A DNA stretch of 7,205 nt from contig JAOZNZ010000161.1 in NCBI GenBank assembly GCA_029933535.1, forward strand, positions 1 to 7,205, written 5' to 3'. Each line of letters starts with the position of its first letter. The stretch's first letter is position 1. Source of the stretch: a bacterium (GTDB taxonomy: Bacteria; Auribacterota; UBA3054; B51-G9). Shown in pieces: positions 1-6,417 of this stretch. The translations under genes and the position numbers were made by a program. The notes below the pieces were generated by a model. That model made no database searches and was not told the DNA's origin. It worked only from the letters and a program-made list of their open reading frames with translations.

Positions 1-1
1 A

Positions 2-613
2 GAGAATTTTACAAAAATGCGTGAAGATTTTACTATCCTGCCGAAAATTTCCGGCACAGGAAGATTTCTCGGTTGCAATATCGGTATGCACCAAAATCCC
101 GCGATGAAAGGCTGCTGGTTCGGCGAAGGTGAAGTTAAAATCTTTCTTGACGGTGATAAAGATTTTCCAACACTTTGCGGGACAGGTACGGAAGATTTTA
201 TCGGAACAGGTTGGGGGCAAGGTCAATTTGATAATTTGTATCAGGGATGCCATTATGTATCCAAAGAAGATTTTGGAGAATTCAAAGAATTTTACGGTTA
301 TTACCGTTTTAACGCGCCTGACCCGATTTATTTCCATAAGGATATCAAAGTAACTATTCAGGCGCTTGGAGGTGCTATCGCCAAAGATCTTTTACAGGAT
401 ATGAAGGCGAATCCTAAACAAAAATATATGAAAGTCGGCAAAGGCGATGATTTTCACACGCAAAAAGAAATTGACGATATGGGTAACGGTTTTGTATCTT
501 TGGAGCGTGAAGACGATTATTGCGCGACAACATACTGGTATATGGATAGCCCGACAAACAATTTACCTGAACTTGCATCTTTAAAAGAAAGAATTATTGA
601 TCTACCAAAATGA
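2..613 (+). CDS. DUF2961 / glycoside hydrolase family 172 protein, C-terminal part (5' end outside window)
   Basis: The reading frame is open from the first bases of the window, so the gene starts upstream; the ATG at 17 is internal. About 203 residues are visible. Counting from that ATG, residues 55-60 read GTGTED, the hallmark of DUF2961, followed by FIGTGWG. Further family features are YYRFNAPDPIYF (about 95-107) and the late YCATTYWYMDSP stretch (about 168-179). Characterised GH172 members act on alpha-D-fructofuranosides and D-arabinofuranosides through two glutamates; the Glu of GTGTED is a likely catalytic candidate, while I could not place the second. The substrate cannot be told from this fragment. 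It ends at TGA 611-613. The next gene on the same strand begins 269 bp later, so shared transcription is possible but unproven. Any signal peptide would lie outside the window. Confidence 0.9.
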   Translation, partial: ENFTKMREDFTILPKISGTGRFLGCNIGMHQNPAMKGCWFGEGEVKIFLDGDKDFPTLCGTGTEDFIGTGWGQGQFDNLYQGCHYVSKEDFGEFKEFYGYYRFNAPDPIYFHKDIKVTIQALGGAIAKDLLQDMKANPKQKYMKVGKGDDFHTQKEIDDMGNGFVSLEREDDYCATTYWYMDSPTNNLPELASLKERIIDLPK

Positions 614-676
614 ACCGCAAATTTATCAATTTTTTTTATACAAAAGCTAATATAGGAAGATTTTAGGATAAAGAAA

Positions 677-790
677 CGTCGTGCGTAGCTCCTGCTGCGC
701 AAACCAAGAAAAGACTAACTTGCAATAAAAAGGTGTTTGTGAGTTCGCGGACGGGGAACCGGCATTCGCCCGTCACGCGTCCGCGCGACG
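677..790. other. GC-rich, self-complementary intergenic island; possible structured RNA or repeat element
   Basis: Within an AT-rich spacer, 741-790 is 37/50 G+C by direct count. Several inverted repeats can be read. CGTCGTGCG (677-685) pairs with CGCGCGACG (782-790) over 9 positions, one a G-T wobble. CGCGGACG (746-753) is a perfect complement of CGTCCGCG (778-785). GACGGG (750-755) pairs with CCCGTC (769-774). Smaller pairs are GCGTAGC/GCTGCGC (683-689/694-700), AAAC/GTTT (701-704/735-738) and CAAG/CTTG (705-708/719-722). Some are mutually exclusive, so either alternative folds or a multibranched fold closed at 677-681/786-790 is possible. I recognise no riboswitch, known small RNA or integron attC site. 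It could be a dispersed palindromic element or the 5' leader of the GH31 gene beginning at 883. Strand and function are unknown. Confidence 0.45.
683..700. repeat. Small hairpin with TCC apex (copy 1 of 3 in window)
   Basis: GCGTAGC (683-689) and GCTGCGC (694-700) form a 7-bp stem with one G-T wobble around the loop TCCT. The core AGC-TCC-T-GCT resembles the hairpins at 6132-6150 and 6323-6337, which suggests a dispersed REP-like palindrome. It lies inside the GC-rich island and shares bases 683-685 with that island's outer stem. Confidence 0.4.
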
Positions 791-860
791 TAAATAAAAA
801 ATCGGGTGGCTCCGGTATGAGTTGTAGTAAATTATTAAAGATTATGTTACAATATGCCAT

Positions 861-882
861 TTAATTTTAAATTTAAATTCTT
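861..882 (+). promoter_or_regulatory. AT-only leader without Shine-Dalgarno before the GH31 start
   Basis: The 22 bases ahead of the ATG at 883 contain a single C and no G, so no GGAGG-like ribosome site exists. An in-frame TAA at 874-876 limits the start to 883 or to the second ATG at 889 (the protein begins M-P-M-P). Unstructured AT-rich leaders can support SD-independent initiation; I infer that here. Confidence 0.45.
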
Positions 883-3405
883 ATGCCAATGCCTGATGAT
901 TTTCACAATATTAAATATAATCCCGTAGCGAACGAAAACGCTATAATTAAATCTAAAAATGTTAGATTCACTCTTTTGACTCCCGGACTTATCAGAATGG
1001 AATGGTCGGAAGATGGAGAGTTTGAAGATTTAGCTTCCTTAACTTTTGTGAACAGGAATCTTTCTGTTCCTGAATTTTCACATAAGATTAAAGATGGGAT
1101 ATTAGAAATAACGACCTCGCGATTTGTTTTAAAATATAAAATCGGAAGCGGGAAATTTTCCGAAAATAATCTTCAAATACAATTCGATCTTAACAACCCA
1201 AGTGAAATCTGGAATCCGGGTGTCGAAAATAAAGGCAACCTGGGCGGTACTGCAAGGACTTTAGATCAATATAACGGCAACATACATCTCAGCACAAAAG
1301 AAAAACTCGATTTGGGTAACGGATTGATTTCTAAAGACGGATGGACATTAATTGATGATACAGAAAAACCTCTCTTTGATAATTCCGATTGGGCATGGGT
1401 GACCGCGCGACCCGACAAGGGGTATCAGGATTTATATTTTTTCTGTTATGGCAATGATTATAAAACCGCGTTAAAAGATTTCACAAAAGTATCCGGGAAA
1501 ATGGCTTTACCTCCAAAATTTGCTTTCGGAGTTTGGTGGTCAAGATATTGGGAATATACTGATTTGGAATTACGGGAACTCGTTGCTGATTTCGAATTGT
1601 ACGATTTGCCTCTCGATGTTTTTGTAGTGGATATGGATTGGCATATAACAACAAAACCCGAATGGCGGGACAAAGACGGACAGAAAATACCCGATCAGGC
1701 AGGTCAACCTATCGGGTGGACAGGATTTACCTGGAACCGGAATTATTTTCCCGACCCGAAAAATTTCCTTGATTGGACAAAAGAAAAAAATATGGAAATA
1801 TGTTTGAACCTGCATCCCGCATCGGGAATTCAACCTCACGAAGATCAGTATGAAGCTATGGCAAAAGCGATGGGAATTGATCCGGCTACGAAAAAATATG
1901 TTCCATTCGATATTGTTCACAAAAAATTTGCCGAGAACTTTATGAAACTTGTTCTCCATCCAATGGAAGACGACGGAGTGGATTTCTGGTGGCTGGATTG
2001 GCAGCAATGGAGTACGACAACGATACCGGGAGTTAATCCGACATTTTATCTCAATTATGTTTTTTTCAGTGATATGGAACGGCGGAACAAAAAACGACCT
2101 TTGATTTTCCATCGTTATGGCGGACTCGGAAATCACAGATATCAAATTGGTTTTTCAGGTGATACTCTTTCAACATGGGATTCTCTTGCCTTCCAACCTT
2201 ATTTTACCTCCACAGCGGCGAACGTAGGATATGGCTATTGGAGTCATGATATTGGCGGACATTTTTTCGGGGAATGGTCTCCTGAACTTTATACCCGTTG
2301 GGTGCAGTATGGTGTTTTTAGTCCGATATTTAGAACTCACAGTTGCCCGGATGTACATCTTGAGCGAAAGATTTGGGAATATCCAACAGAGAATTTCAAT
2401 ATTATGAAAGCTGCTTTTCATTTAAGGTACGCATTGCTTCCTTACATTTATTCCGCAGCAAGAAAATCTTACGATTCAGGAATTTCTATCTGTAAACCAA
2501 TGTATTATGATTATCCGGATTCAGATGAAGCTTATGAATTTAAAAATCAATATATGTTCGGTGACGATATGCTGGCTGCGCCGATTGCCGAACCGATAGG
2601 GGATGACAGCTTATTTGTAGAAAAAGAAATCTGGCTTCCGAAGGGTGAATGGATAGAAATGTTTACGGGCAGTATATTGGAAGGTGACAAAGTTATCAAA
2701 AGAAAATTTGCATTAGATGAAATTCCGGTTTACGTAAAAGCCGGTTCGGTAATTCCAATGCGATCTGACGATAAAAAATCTGAAAGAACAGTTCTTAACA
2801 TTTTCCCGGGTGAGTCAGGGAAAGTTAAAATTTATGATGATGAAGGTAATAATCAGAATTTTAAAACAGGAGCTTATACTTTTACTGAAATTCATCATAG
2901 TAAAAATAAAATCATCATTAATCCTGTTGAAGGTGAATTTTCCGCAATGGCGGTAAAAAGAAGTTATGAATTGAAATTCCAACTTACTCTACTTCCGGAA
3001 AAAATAACGGTTAATGGTGATGTAATCGATCCGTGCAGCTATAACGGCAATGAATTAACGACTTATATTTTCACACCTGAATTTGGTGTTAATGAAAAAA
3101 TTGAAGTAGAAATAGATTTCCCTGAATACGATGTAAAACTTCTTTCAGGAAAGAAAAAACAGTTCAGCAGCTTGATAAAGTTTATGAAATTCCTTGCAAA
3201 AAATAATTGGAATAAATCTAAATATTCAAATGATATAATTGTTCATGCCGCACAAACGGGACATAGAATTACTTTGAAACCCGAAACAGCGATGAAAGAG
3301 ATTCAGGAATTTGACGAAAGAATGCCGGAAGTATTGGATATGATAAAAAAGGCTTCATTAGAAAATCCAATATATATTCCTTATCTTGAATTGTGTAAAA
3401 AGTAA
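883..3405 (+). CDS. Glycoside hydrolase family 31 enzyme (alpha-glycosidase), 840 aa
   Basis: This is a complete GH31 enzyme, a retaining alpha-glycosidase family that includes alpha-glucosidases, alpha-xylosidases, alpha-galactosidases and relatives. Residues about 20-200 form the N-terminal galactose-mutarotase-like beta-sandwich. The (beta/alpha)8 barrel begins near residue 207 (LPPKFAFGVWWSRYW). The nucleophile motif WWLDWQQ places Asp372 as nucleophile, and GFSGDT places Asp427 as acid/base; both are intact. The proximal C-terminal sandwich (about 538-626) ends in VKAGSVIPM, followed by a DUF5110-like segment (about 631-749). Residues 750-840 are a lysine-rich tail that I do not recognise. 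The barrel also has WTGFTWNRNYFPDP and LNLHPASGIQPHE, which mark the WLDWQQ type of GH31, but the exact substrate is unresolved. There is no signal peptide, so a cytoplasmic location is likely. It sits between GH172 and GH3 genes on the same strand, suggesting a shared oligosaccharide-degrading role. Confidence 0.95.
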   Translation: MPMPDDFHNIKYNPVANENAIIKSKNVRFTLLTPGLIRMEWSEDGEFEDLASLTFVNRNLSVPEFSHKIKDGILEITTSRFVLKYKIGSGKFSENNLQIQFDLNNPSEIWNPGVENKGNLGGTARTLDQYNGNIHLSTKEKLDLGNGLISKDGWTLIDDTEKPLFDNSDWAWVTARPDKGYQDLYFFCYGNDYKTALKDFTKVSGKMALPPKFAFGVWWSRYWEYTDLELRELVADFELYDLPLDVFVVDMDWHITTKPEWRDKDGQKIPDQAGQPIGWTGFTWNRNYFPDPKNFLDWTKEKNMEICLNLHPASGIQPHEDQYEAMAKAMGIDPATKKYVPFDIVHKKFAENFMKLVLHPMEDDGVDFWWLDWQQWSTTTIPGVNPTFYLNYVFFSDMERRNKKRPLIFHRYGGLGNHRYQIGFSGDTLSTWDSLAFQPYFTSTAANVGYGYWSHDIGGHFFGEWSPELYTRWVQYGVFSPIFRTHSCPDVHLERKIWEYPTENFNIMKAAFHLRYALLPYIYSAARKSYDSGISICKPMYYDYPDSDEAYEFKNQYMFGDDMLAAPIAEPIGDDSLFVEKEIWLPKGEWIEMFTGSILEGDKVIKRKFALDEIPVYVKAGSVIPMRSDDKKSERTVLNIFPGESGKVKIYDDEGNNQNFKTGAYTFTEIHHSKNKIIINPVEGEFSAMAVKRSYELKFQLTLLPEKITVNGDVIDPCSYNGNELTTYIFTPEFGVNEKIEVEIDFPEYDVKLLSGKKKQFSSLIKFMKFLAKNNWNKSKYSNDIIVHAAQTGHRITLKPETAMKEIQEFDERMPEVLDMIKKASLENPIYIPYLELCKK

Positions 3406-3418
3406 CAGGACGATTATT

Positions 3419-3452
3419 TATTTGCAGTACGATTTAGGGGGAGTACGATTAA
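3419..3452. repeat. 34-bp direct repeat, copy 1 (AGTACGATT units)
   Basis: This copy matches 3554-3587 at 33 of 34 positions, the difference being G3437 versus A3572. Each copy contains AGTACGATT twice, 16 bp apart (here 3426-3434 and 3442-3450), separated by a TAGGGGG-type linker. A degenerate unit, AGGACGATT (3407-3415), lies two bases after the GH31 stop codon. It is not coding and has no recognisable terminator or transposase. It looks like a dispersed intergenic repeat of unknown role. Confidence 0.75.
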
Positions 3453-3553
3453 AATTAAATATTAATTTTTTAACTTATATTTTCTTATGTGGTTAAAGAT
3501 TTTTTAAAGCAAAATGATTTACAGCAAAATTATTAATTTCAATCTATAAAAAA

Positions 3554-3587
3554 TATTTGCAGTACGATTTAAGGGGAGTACGATTAA
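3554..3587. repeat. 34-bp direct repeat, copy 2 (AGTACGATT units)
   Basis: This is the second copy, with the AGTACGATT units at 3561-3569 and 3577-3585, again 16 bp apart. It starts 135 bp after copy 1. The 101 bp between the copies are very AT-rich and show no ORF. Only this spacer in the window carries the motif. Confidence 0.75.
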
Positions 3588-3605
3588 GAAAAAAAATTTG
3601 TATTC

Positions 3606-3696
3606 ATTAGTGTTTATTCGTGTCCATTAGTGGTCAGAAATGTTTTAAGTGTCTTTAGTATTTTTCGTGGTTGAAAAATTAAATTAATTCGTGGTT
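3606..3696 (+). repeat. Decamer array ATTNGTGTYY running to the GH3 start codon
   Basis: Three back-to-back 10-bp units, ATTAGTGTTT (3606-3615), ATTCGTGTCC (3616-3625) and ATTAGTGGTC (3626-3635), are followed by looser units TTAAGTGTCT (3645-3654), TTTCGTGGTT (3663-3672) and ATTCGTGGTT (3687-3696). Another diverged unit, TTATGTGGTT, lies at 3485-3494. The array fills the region where the promoter or 5' leader of the GH3 gene must lie. From memory, similar ATTCGTGTCC/ATTCGTGGTT strings occur between genes in PVC-type genomes, but I could not check this. The function is unknown. Confidence 0.65.
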
Positions 3697-3702
3697 TAAA
3701 AA
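3687..3702 (+). promoter_or_regulatory. SD-less start region of GH3 gene, last decamer plus A-tract
   Basis: The last decamer ends six bases before the ATG at 3703, and the gap is TAAAAA. There is no GGAGG-like site. A TAA at 3697-3699 is in frame with the gene, so the coding start cannot lie further upstream and no upstream signal peptide has been missed. Whether the GTGGTT core helps translation or transcription is inference. Confidence 0.4.
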
Positions 3703-6126
3703 ATGAAAATTAAAGTTTCGAGTCTGGAAGATTATATATATTTACCTTATTATGCGATTGATGGTAATCCTTTTACAAGATGGTCATCGGCATTTAAGGA
3801 TAATCAATGGTTGATGATTGATTTTGAGAAGCAGGAAAAAATTTCTTCTATTCATATTGATTGGGAATTAGCTATTGCAAAAAAATATCAAGTCCTTTTA
3901 TCTAACGATGGAGTAAAATGGGAAACTGTTTATAATAAATCAGCGAATACTCATGATATATTTAAGCAAAATATTAAAATATCTCCACCGGTCAAAGCGA
4001 GATACATAAAAATAATCTTACAAAAACGCGCAACAAAATACGGTTTTTCAATTAAAGAAATTATGGTTAACAAAAAATTTCTTTGTCCTCAATTTGAAAT
4101 TAAACAACCATTTAAAAAGTTTCCCGCTGATAAACCGTATGCCGATAAAAAACTTGCACCCGTAAAAAGAGCGGAGCTGCTCTTGAAAGAAATGACTCTT
4201 GATGAAAAAGGCGATATGGTTAGCGGAATATGCGATTTTTATCTTCCGTACATTAAACGTCTTGGAATGCGGCCATTTTATATGGCTGATTCCAGCATGG
4301 GAATTCGGTTATTAAACAACACACCTACCGGTTTGAAAAAGACTACCGCTTTTCCTTGTTCACTTGCACTGGCATCCTCCTGGAATCCTGAACTTTCCTA
4401 TGAATATGCAAAAGCGGTAGGTGAAGAATGCAATGCAGGCGATATAGGTATATTGCTCGGTCCCGGAATGAATATTTACAGACTTTCTGAATGCGGCCGT
4501 AATTTTGAATATACGGGAGAAGATCCGTGGCTTGCATCGCGTATTATTGAGGAATATGTCAAAGGTTTACAAAGTTGCGGCGTTATGGCTACGCTCAAAC
4601 ATTTTGTTGCTAATAATACGGAATTTCATAGAAGACAAAGTGATTCCATTATTAATGAAAGAGAACTGCACGAAATTTATATGCCCGCTTTTAAAGCAGG
4701 GATCGATGCAGGAGCTGCAGCAGTTATGACAGCTTACAACCTTGTAAATGGTGAATGGGCGGGACAGAGTAAATATGTTATAACCGACCTCCTTCGCGGT
4801 GAATTAGGTTTTGACGGTTTAGTTATGACCGATTGGGTAGCAGTATATAATCAGATAAAAGTTCTTAATTCAGGCTTAGATTTGGTTATGCCGAAAATCC
4901 AAAACATACAGGAAAATGTTAAGCAGGGGAAAGTTACCGAAAGTACTCTTGATAGAATGGTAATAAATATTCTTACCGCCTGTTTTAAAATGGGATGGTA
5001 TGACAAAAAAACTTATGATCCTACTTTAATTAATAAATACCCCGAACATGAAAAAATTGCACTCAAAACCGCAAGAGAGGGAATAGTTCTTTTACGTAAT
5101 AAAGATAACTTCCTTCCAATACAAAAAAAGAATATTAAATCAATTTTACTGCTCGGAGAAGCTGCCGAAAAAATAGCTTATGGTGGTGGAGCGAGTGTAG
5201 TAAAAGGGTACAACAACATTACTCTTCTTGCGGCGATGGAAAAAGAATTTGGAGACAAACTCATTTACAAAAAAAAGGCATCTGATAAAGAAATCAAGAA
5301 CGCTGATGCGGTTGTTGTTGCAATGAGTTCATGGCATAAAGAAAGCATAGAAACCGATTTTGATTCTAATCCTGATCACGCAAAACTCGCTAGAAAAGTC
5401 GCAAAATTAAACCCTAATAATGTCGTCGTTACTATGTTCGGTTCAGGACAGCGTATGGTTGATTGGGCAGATAAAATCACTTCCCTGCTGTACGCTTGGT
5501 ACGGCGGGCAGTGTCAGGGAAAAGCTATTGTTGATATTATTGTTGGACGAGTAAATCCTAACGCTAAACTGCCTATAACGATAGAAAAAGAATTTGCTGA
5601 TTCACCGTGTGCGGACTACAAGCCGAAAAAAGCGGTACAATGGGATATATTTGGAAAATACAAACATACTTTTAAAACAAAATACAATGAAGGTGTTTTT
5701 GTGGGTTATCGATGGTATGACACAAAAAATATTGAGCCGTTATACCCGTTTGGATTTGGTCTCTCATACACCACTTTCAAATATGATGATATAAAAATAT
5801 CATCTGATAAAATGAGTAAGAAGAAATCTATTACTGTAAGTTTCACTTTGAAAAATACAGGTAAACGTATGGGAGCGGAAATCGCACAACTTTATGTTCA
5901 CGACATAAAATCCTCGGTCAAACGGCCTGTTAAGGAATTAAAAGGATTCAAAAAAGTTTTTTTAAAGCCGGGTGAAACTAAAAAAGTTGAATTGAAGTTG
6001 AATTGGAAAGATATGGCTTTCTGGAATCCTAAAACTAAAGATTGGACTGTTGAAGCCGGTAAGTTCAAAATAATGATCGGAGCTTCATCCAGAGAAATAA
6101 AACTTGAAGTGGAAATTGAAGTATAA
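3703..6126 (+). CDS. Glycoside hydrolase family 3 enzyme with N-terminal discoidin domain, 807 aa
   Basis: This is a complete GH3 enzyme; the family is mostly beta-glucosidases, beta-xylosidases and related exo-acting beta-glycosidases. Residues 1-127 form an F5/8 type C (discoidin, CBM32-like) sugar-binding domain, shown by YAIDGNPFTRWSS and the closing ARYIKI segment. The GH3 N-terminal barrel (about 150-410) carries GRNFEYTGEDP (Arg266), KHF (Lys299-His300) and VMTDW, with Asp377 as nucleophile. The GH3 C-terminal domain (about 450-660) has ESIETDFD, where Glu550 aligns with the usual acid/base. A fibronectin-III-like domain (about 705-800) closes the protein, beginning near GAEIAQLYV. An in-frame TAA six bases before the ATG fixes the start, so there is no signal peptide. 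A carbohydrate-binding domain on an apparently cytoplasmic enzyme is a little unusual. Substrate specificity is not predictable from these motifs alone. Confidence 0.96.
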   Translation: MKIKVSSLEDYIYLPYYAIDGNPFTRWSSAFKDNQWLMIDFEKQEKISSIHIDWELAIAKKYQVLLSNDGVKWETVYNKSANTHDIFKQNIKISPPVKARYIKIILQKRATKYGFSIKEIMVNKKFLCPQFEIKQPFKKFPADKPYADKKLAPVKRAELLLKEMTLDEKGDMVSGICDFYLPYIKRLGMRPFYMADSSMGIRLLNNTPTGLKKTTAFPCSLALASSWNPELSYEYAKAVGEECNAGDIGILLGPGMNIYRLSECGRNFEYTGEDPWLASRIIEEYVKGLQSCGVMATLKHFVANNTEFHRRQSDSIINERELHEIYMPAFKAGIDAGAAAVMTAYNLVNGEWAGQSKYVITDLLRGELGFDGLVMTDWVAVYNQIKVLNSGLDLVMPKIQNIQENVKQGKVTESTLDRMVINILTACFKMGWYDKKTYDPTLINKYPEHEKIALKTAREGIVLLRNKDNFLPIQKKNIKSILLLGEAAEKIAYGGGASVVKGYNNITLLAAMEKEFGDKLIYKKKASDKEIKNADAVVVAMSSWHKESIETDFDSNPDHAKLARKVAKLNPNNVVVTMFGSGQRMVDWADKITSLLYAWYGGQCQGKAIVDIIVGRVNPNAKLPITIEKEFADSPCADYKPKKAVQWDIFGKYKHTFKTKYNEGVFVGYRWYDTKNIEPLYPFGFGLSYTTFKYDDIKISSDKMSKKKSITVSFTLKNTGKRMGAEIAQLYVHDIKSSVKRPVKELKGFKKVFLKPGETKKVELKLNWKDMAFWNPKTKDWTVEAGKFKIMIGASSREIKLEVEIEV

Positions 6127-6131
6127 AGTAA

Positions 6132-6150
6132 TGTAAGCTTCCAGCTTACA
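6132..6150. repeat. Perfect 8-bp hairpin with TCC loop (copy 2 of 3)
   Basis: TGTAAGCT (6132-6139) and AGCTTACA (6143-6150) are exact complements around the loop TCC. It begins five bases after the GH3 stop codon. No T-tract follows directly, so it is a poor intrinsic terminator; it may instead be a REP-like palindrome or an mRNA 3'-end stabiliser. The core AGC-T-TCC-A-GCT matches the other two hairpins in the window. Confidence 0.65.
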
Positions 6151-6217
6151 AATTAATTAATTCTTAGTGTCTAATTTTTTAAAATGGGAAAATGAATAAG
6201 AAAGAAAATACATTAGA

Positions 6218-6324
6218 TTAATCAGGTCAATTGACAGTTATGGGAGGAATGGGAGGAATGGGAGAATTGGGGGGAATGGGGAATTGGGGAATGGGAGGAA
6301 TGTAACGGTTTGTTGACTGATTAA
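6218..6324. repeat. Inverted repeat bracketing a G-rich tandem repeat
   Basis: TTAATCAGGTCAA (6218-6230) is complementary to TTGACTGATTAA (6313-6324) apart from one extra G at 6225/6226. Inside it, GTTA (6237-6240) is complementary to TAAC (6303-6306). The pair encloses the G-rich repeat, so the whole could extrude as a stem with a G-rich loop, or mark the ends of a small inserted element. No target-site duplication is evident. Confidence 0.45.
6240..6302 (+). repeat. 9-bp-period G-rich tandem repeat (ATGGGAGGA type), possible G-quadruplex
   Basis: Runs of three or more G start at 6242, 6251, 6260, 6269 and 6278, exactly 9 bp apart, then at 6286 and 6293. Seven G-runs with short AAT/AATT/GGAAT linkers fit the usual pattern for G-quadruplex formation on the plus strand and in any RNA read from it. 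The unit is ATGGGAGGA with drift toward the right. It lies in the 3' region of the GH3 transcript, ahead of the terminator. Confidence 0.65.
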
Positions 6325-6341
6325 AGCAGGATGCTTTGATT
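6319..6341. repeat. Hairpin with GGA loop (copy 3 of 3, opposite orientation)
   Basis: AAAGCA (6323-6328) pairs with TGCTTT (6332-6337) around GGA, and the stem extends by up to four pairs with two wobbles. On the minus strand the core is AGC-A-TCC-T-GCT, the same layout as at 6132-6150. Its left side overlaps the right arm of the inverted repeat ending at 6324. Confidence 0.5.
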
Positions 6342-6346
6342 ACAAT

Positions 6347-6384
6347 AAAAAAGGGGGAGCGTTTCCGCTCCCCCCCTTTTTTTT
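6347..6384. terminator. Bidirectional intrinsic terminator between convergent genes
   Basis: GGGGGAGCG (6353-6361) and CGCTCCCCC (6366-6374) form a perfect 9-bp GC-rich stem with loop TTTC. Eight Ts (6377-6384) follow on the plus strand after two extra Cs. Six As (6347-6352) precede it, giving a T6 tract on the minus strand. It therefore suits both the GH3 gene (ending 6126) and the minus-strand PEP-CTERM gene (stop codon at 6418-6420). Confidence 0.92.
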
Positions 6385-6417
6385 GAAATATAAATTTAGG
6401 CTGCTGACTTTTTTCGG

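Noticed and set aside
677..790. Integron attC site or known riboswitch
   Set aside because: No GTTRRRY/RYYYAAC core pair frames the structure, and none of the conserved riboswitch core strings I know can be read.
822..853. Sigma-70-like promoter TTGTAG / TACAAT before the GH31 gene
   Set aside because: The spacer between the two hexamers is 20 bp and the -35 match is weak; such matches are expected by chance in AT-rich DNA.
663..860. 65-codon minus-strand ORF over the GC-rich island
   Set aside because: It exists because the island has few stop codons; no ribosome site, no recognisable domain, and the self-complementary structure explains the sequence better.
1570..2145. 191-codon minus-strand ORF inside the GH31 gene
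   Set aside because: It is antisense to the conserved GH31 barrel, including the nucleophile motif, and its translation shows no family features.
3405..3565. Bacteroidetes-type promoter (TAnnTTTG) around the TATTTGC of the 34-bp repeats
   Set aside because: The bases two positions before TTTG are TT in copy 1 and AA in copy 2, not TA, so the consensus is not met.
3406..3702. CRISPR array
   Set aside because: Repeats are either two copies 135 bp apart or contiguous 10-mers; there are no regular spacers and no cas genes.
6240..6305. 21-codon ORF in the G-rich repeat (Met/Gly-rich, ends at TAA 6303-6305)
   Set aside because: Any 9-bp repeat with ATG gives such a frame; no ribosome site and no reason to think it is translated.
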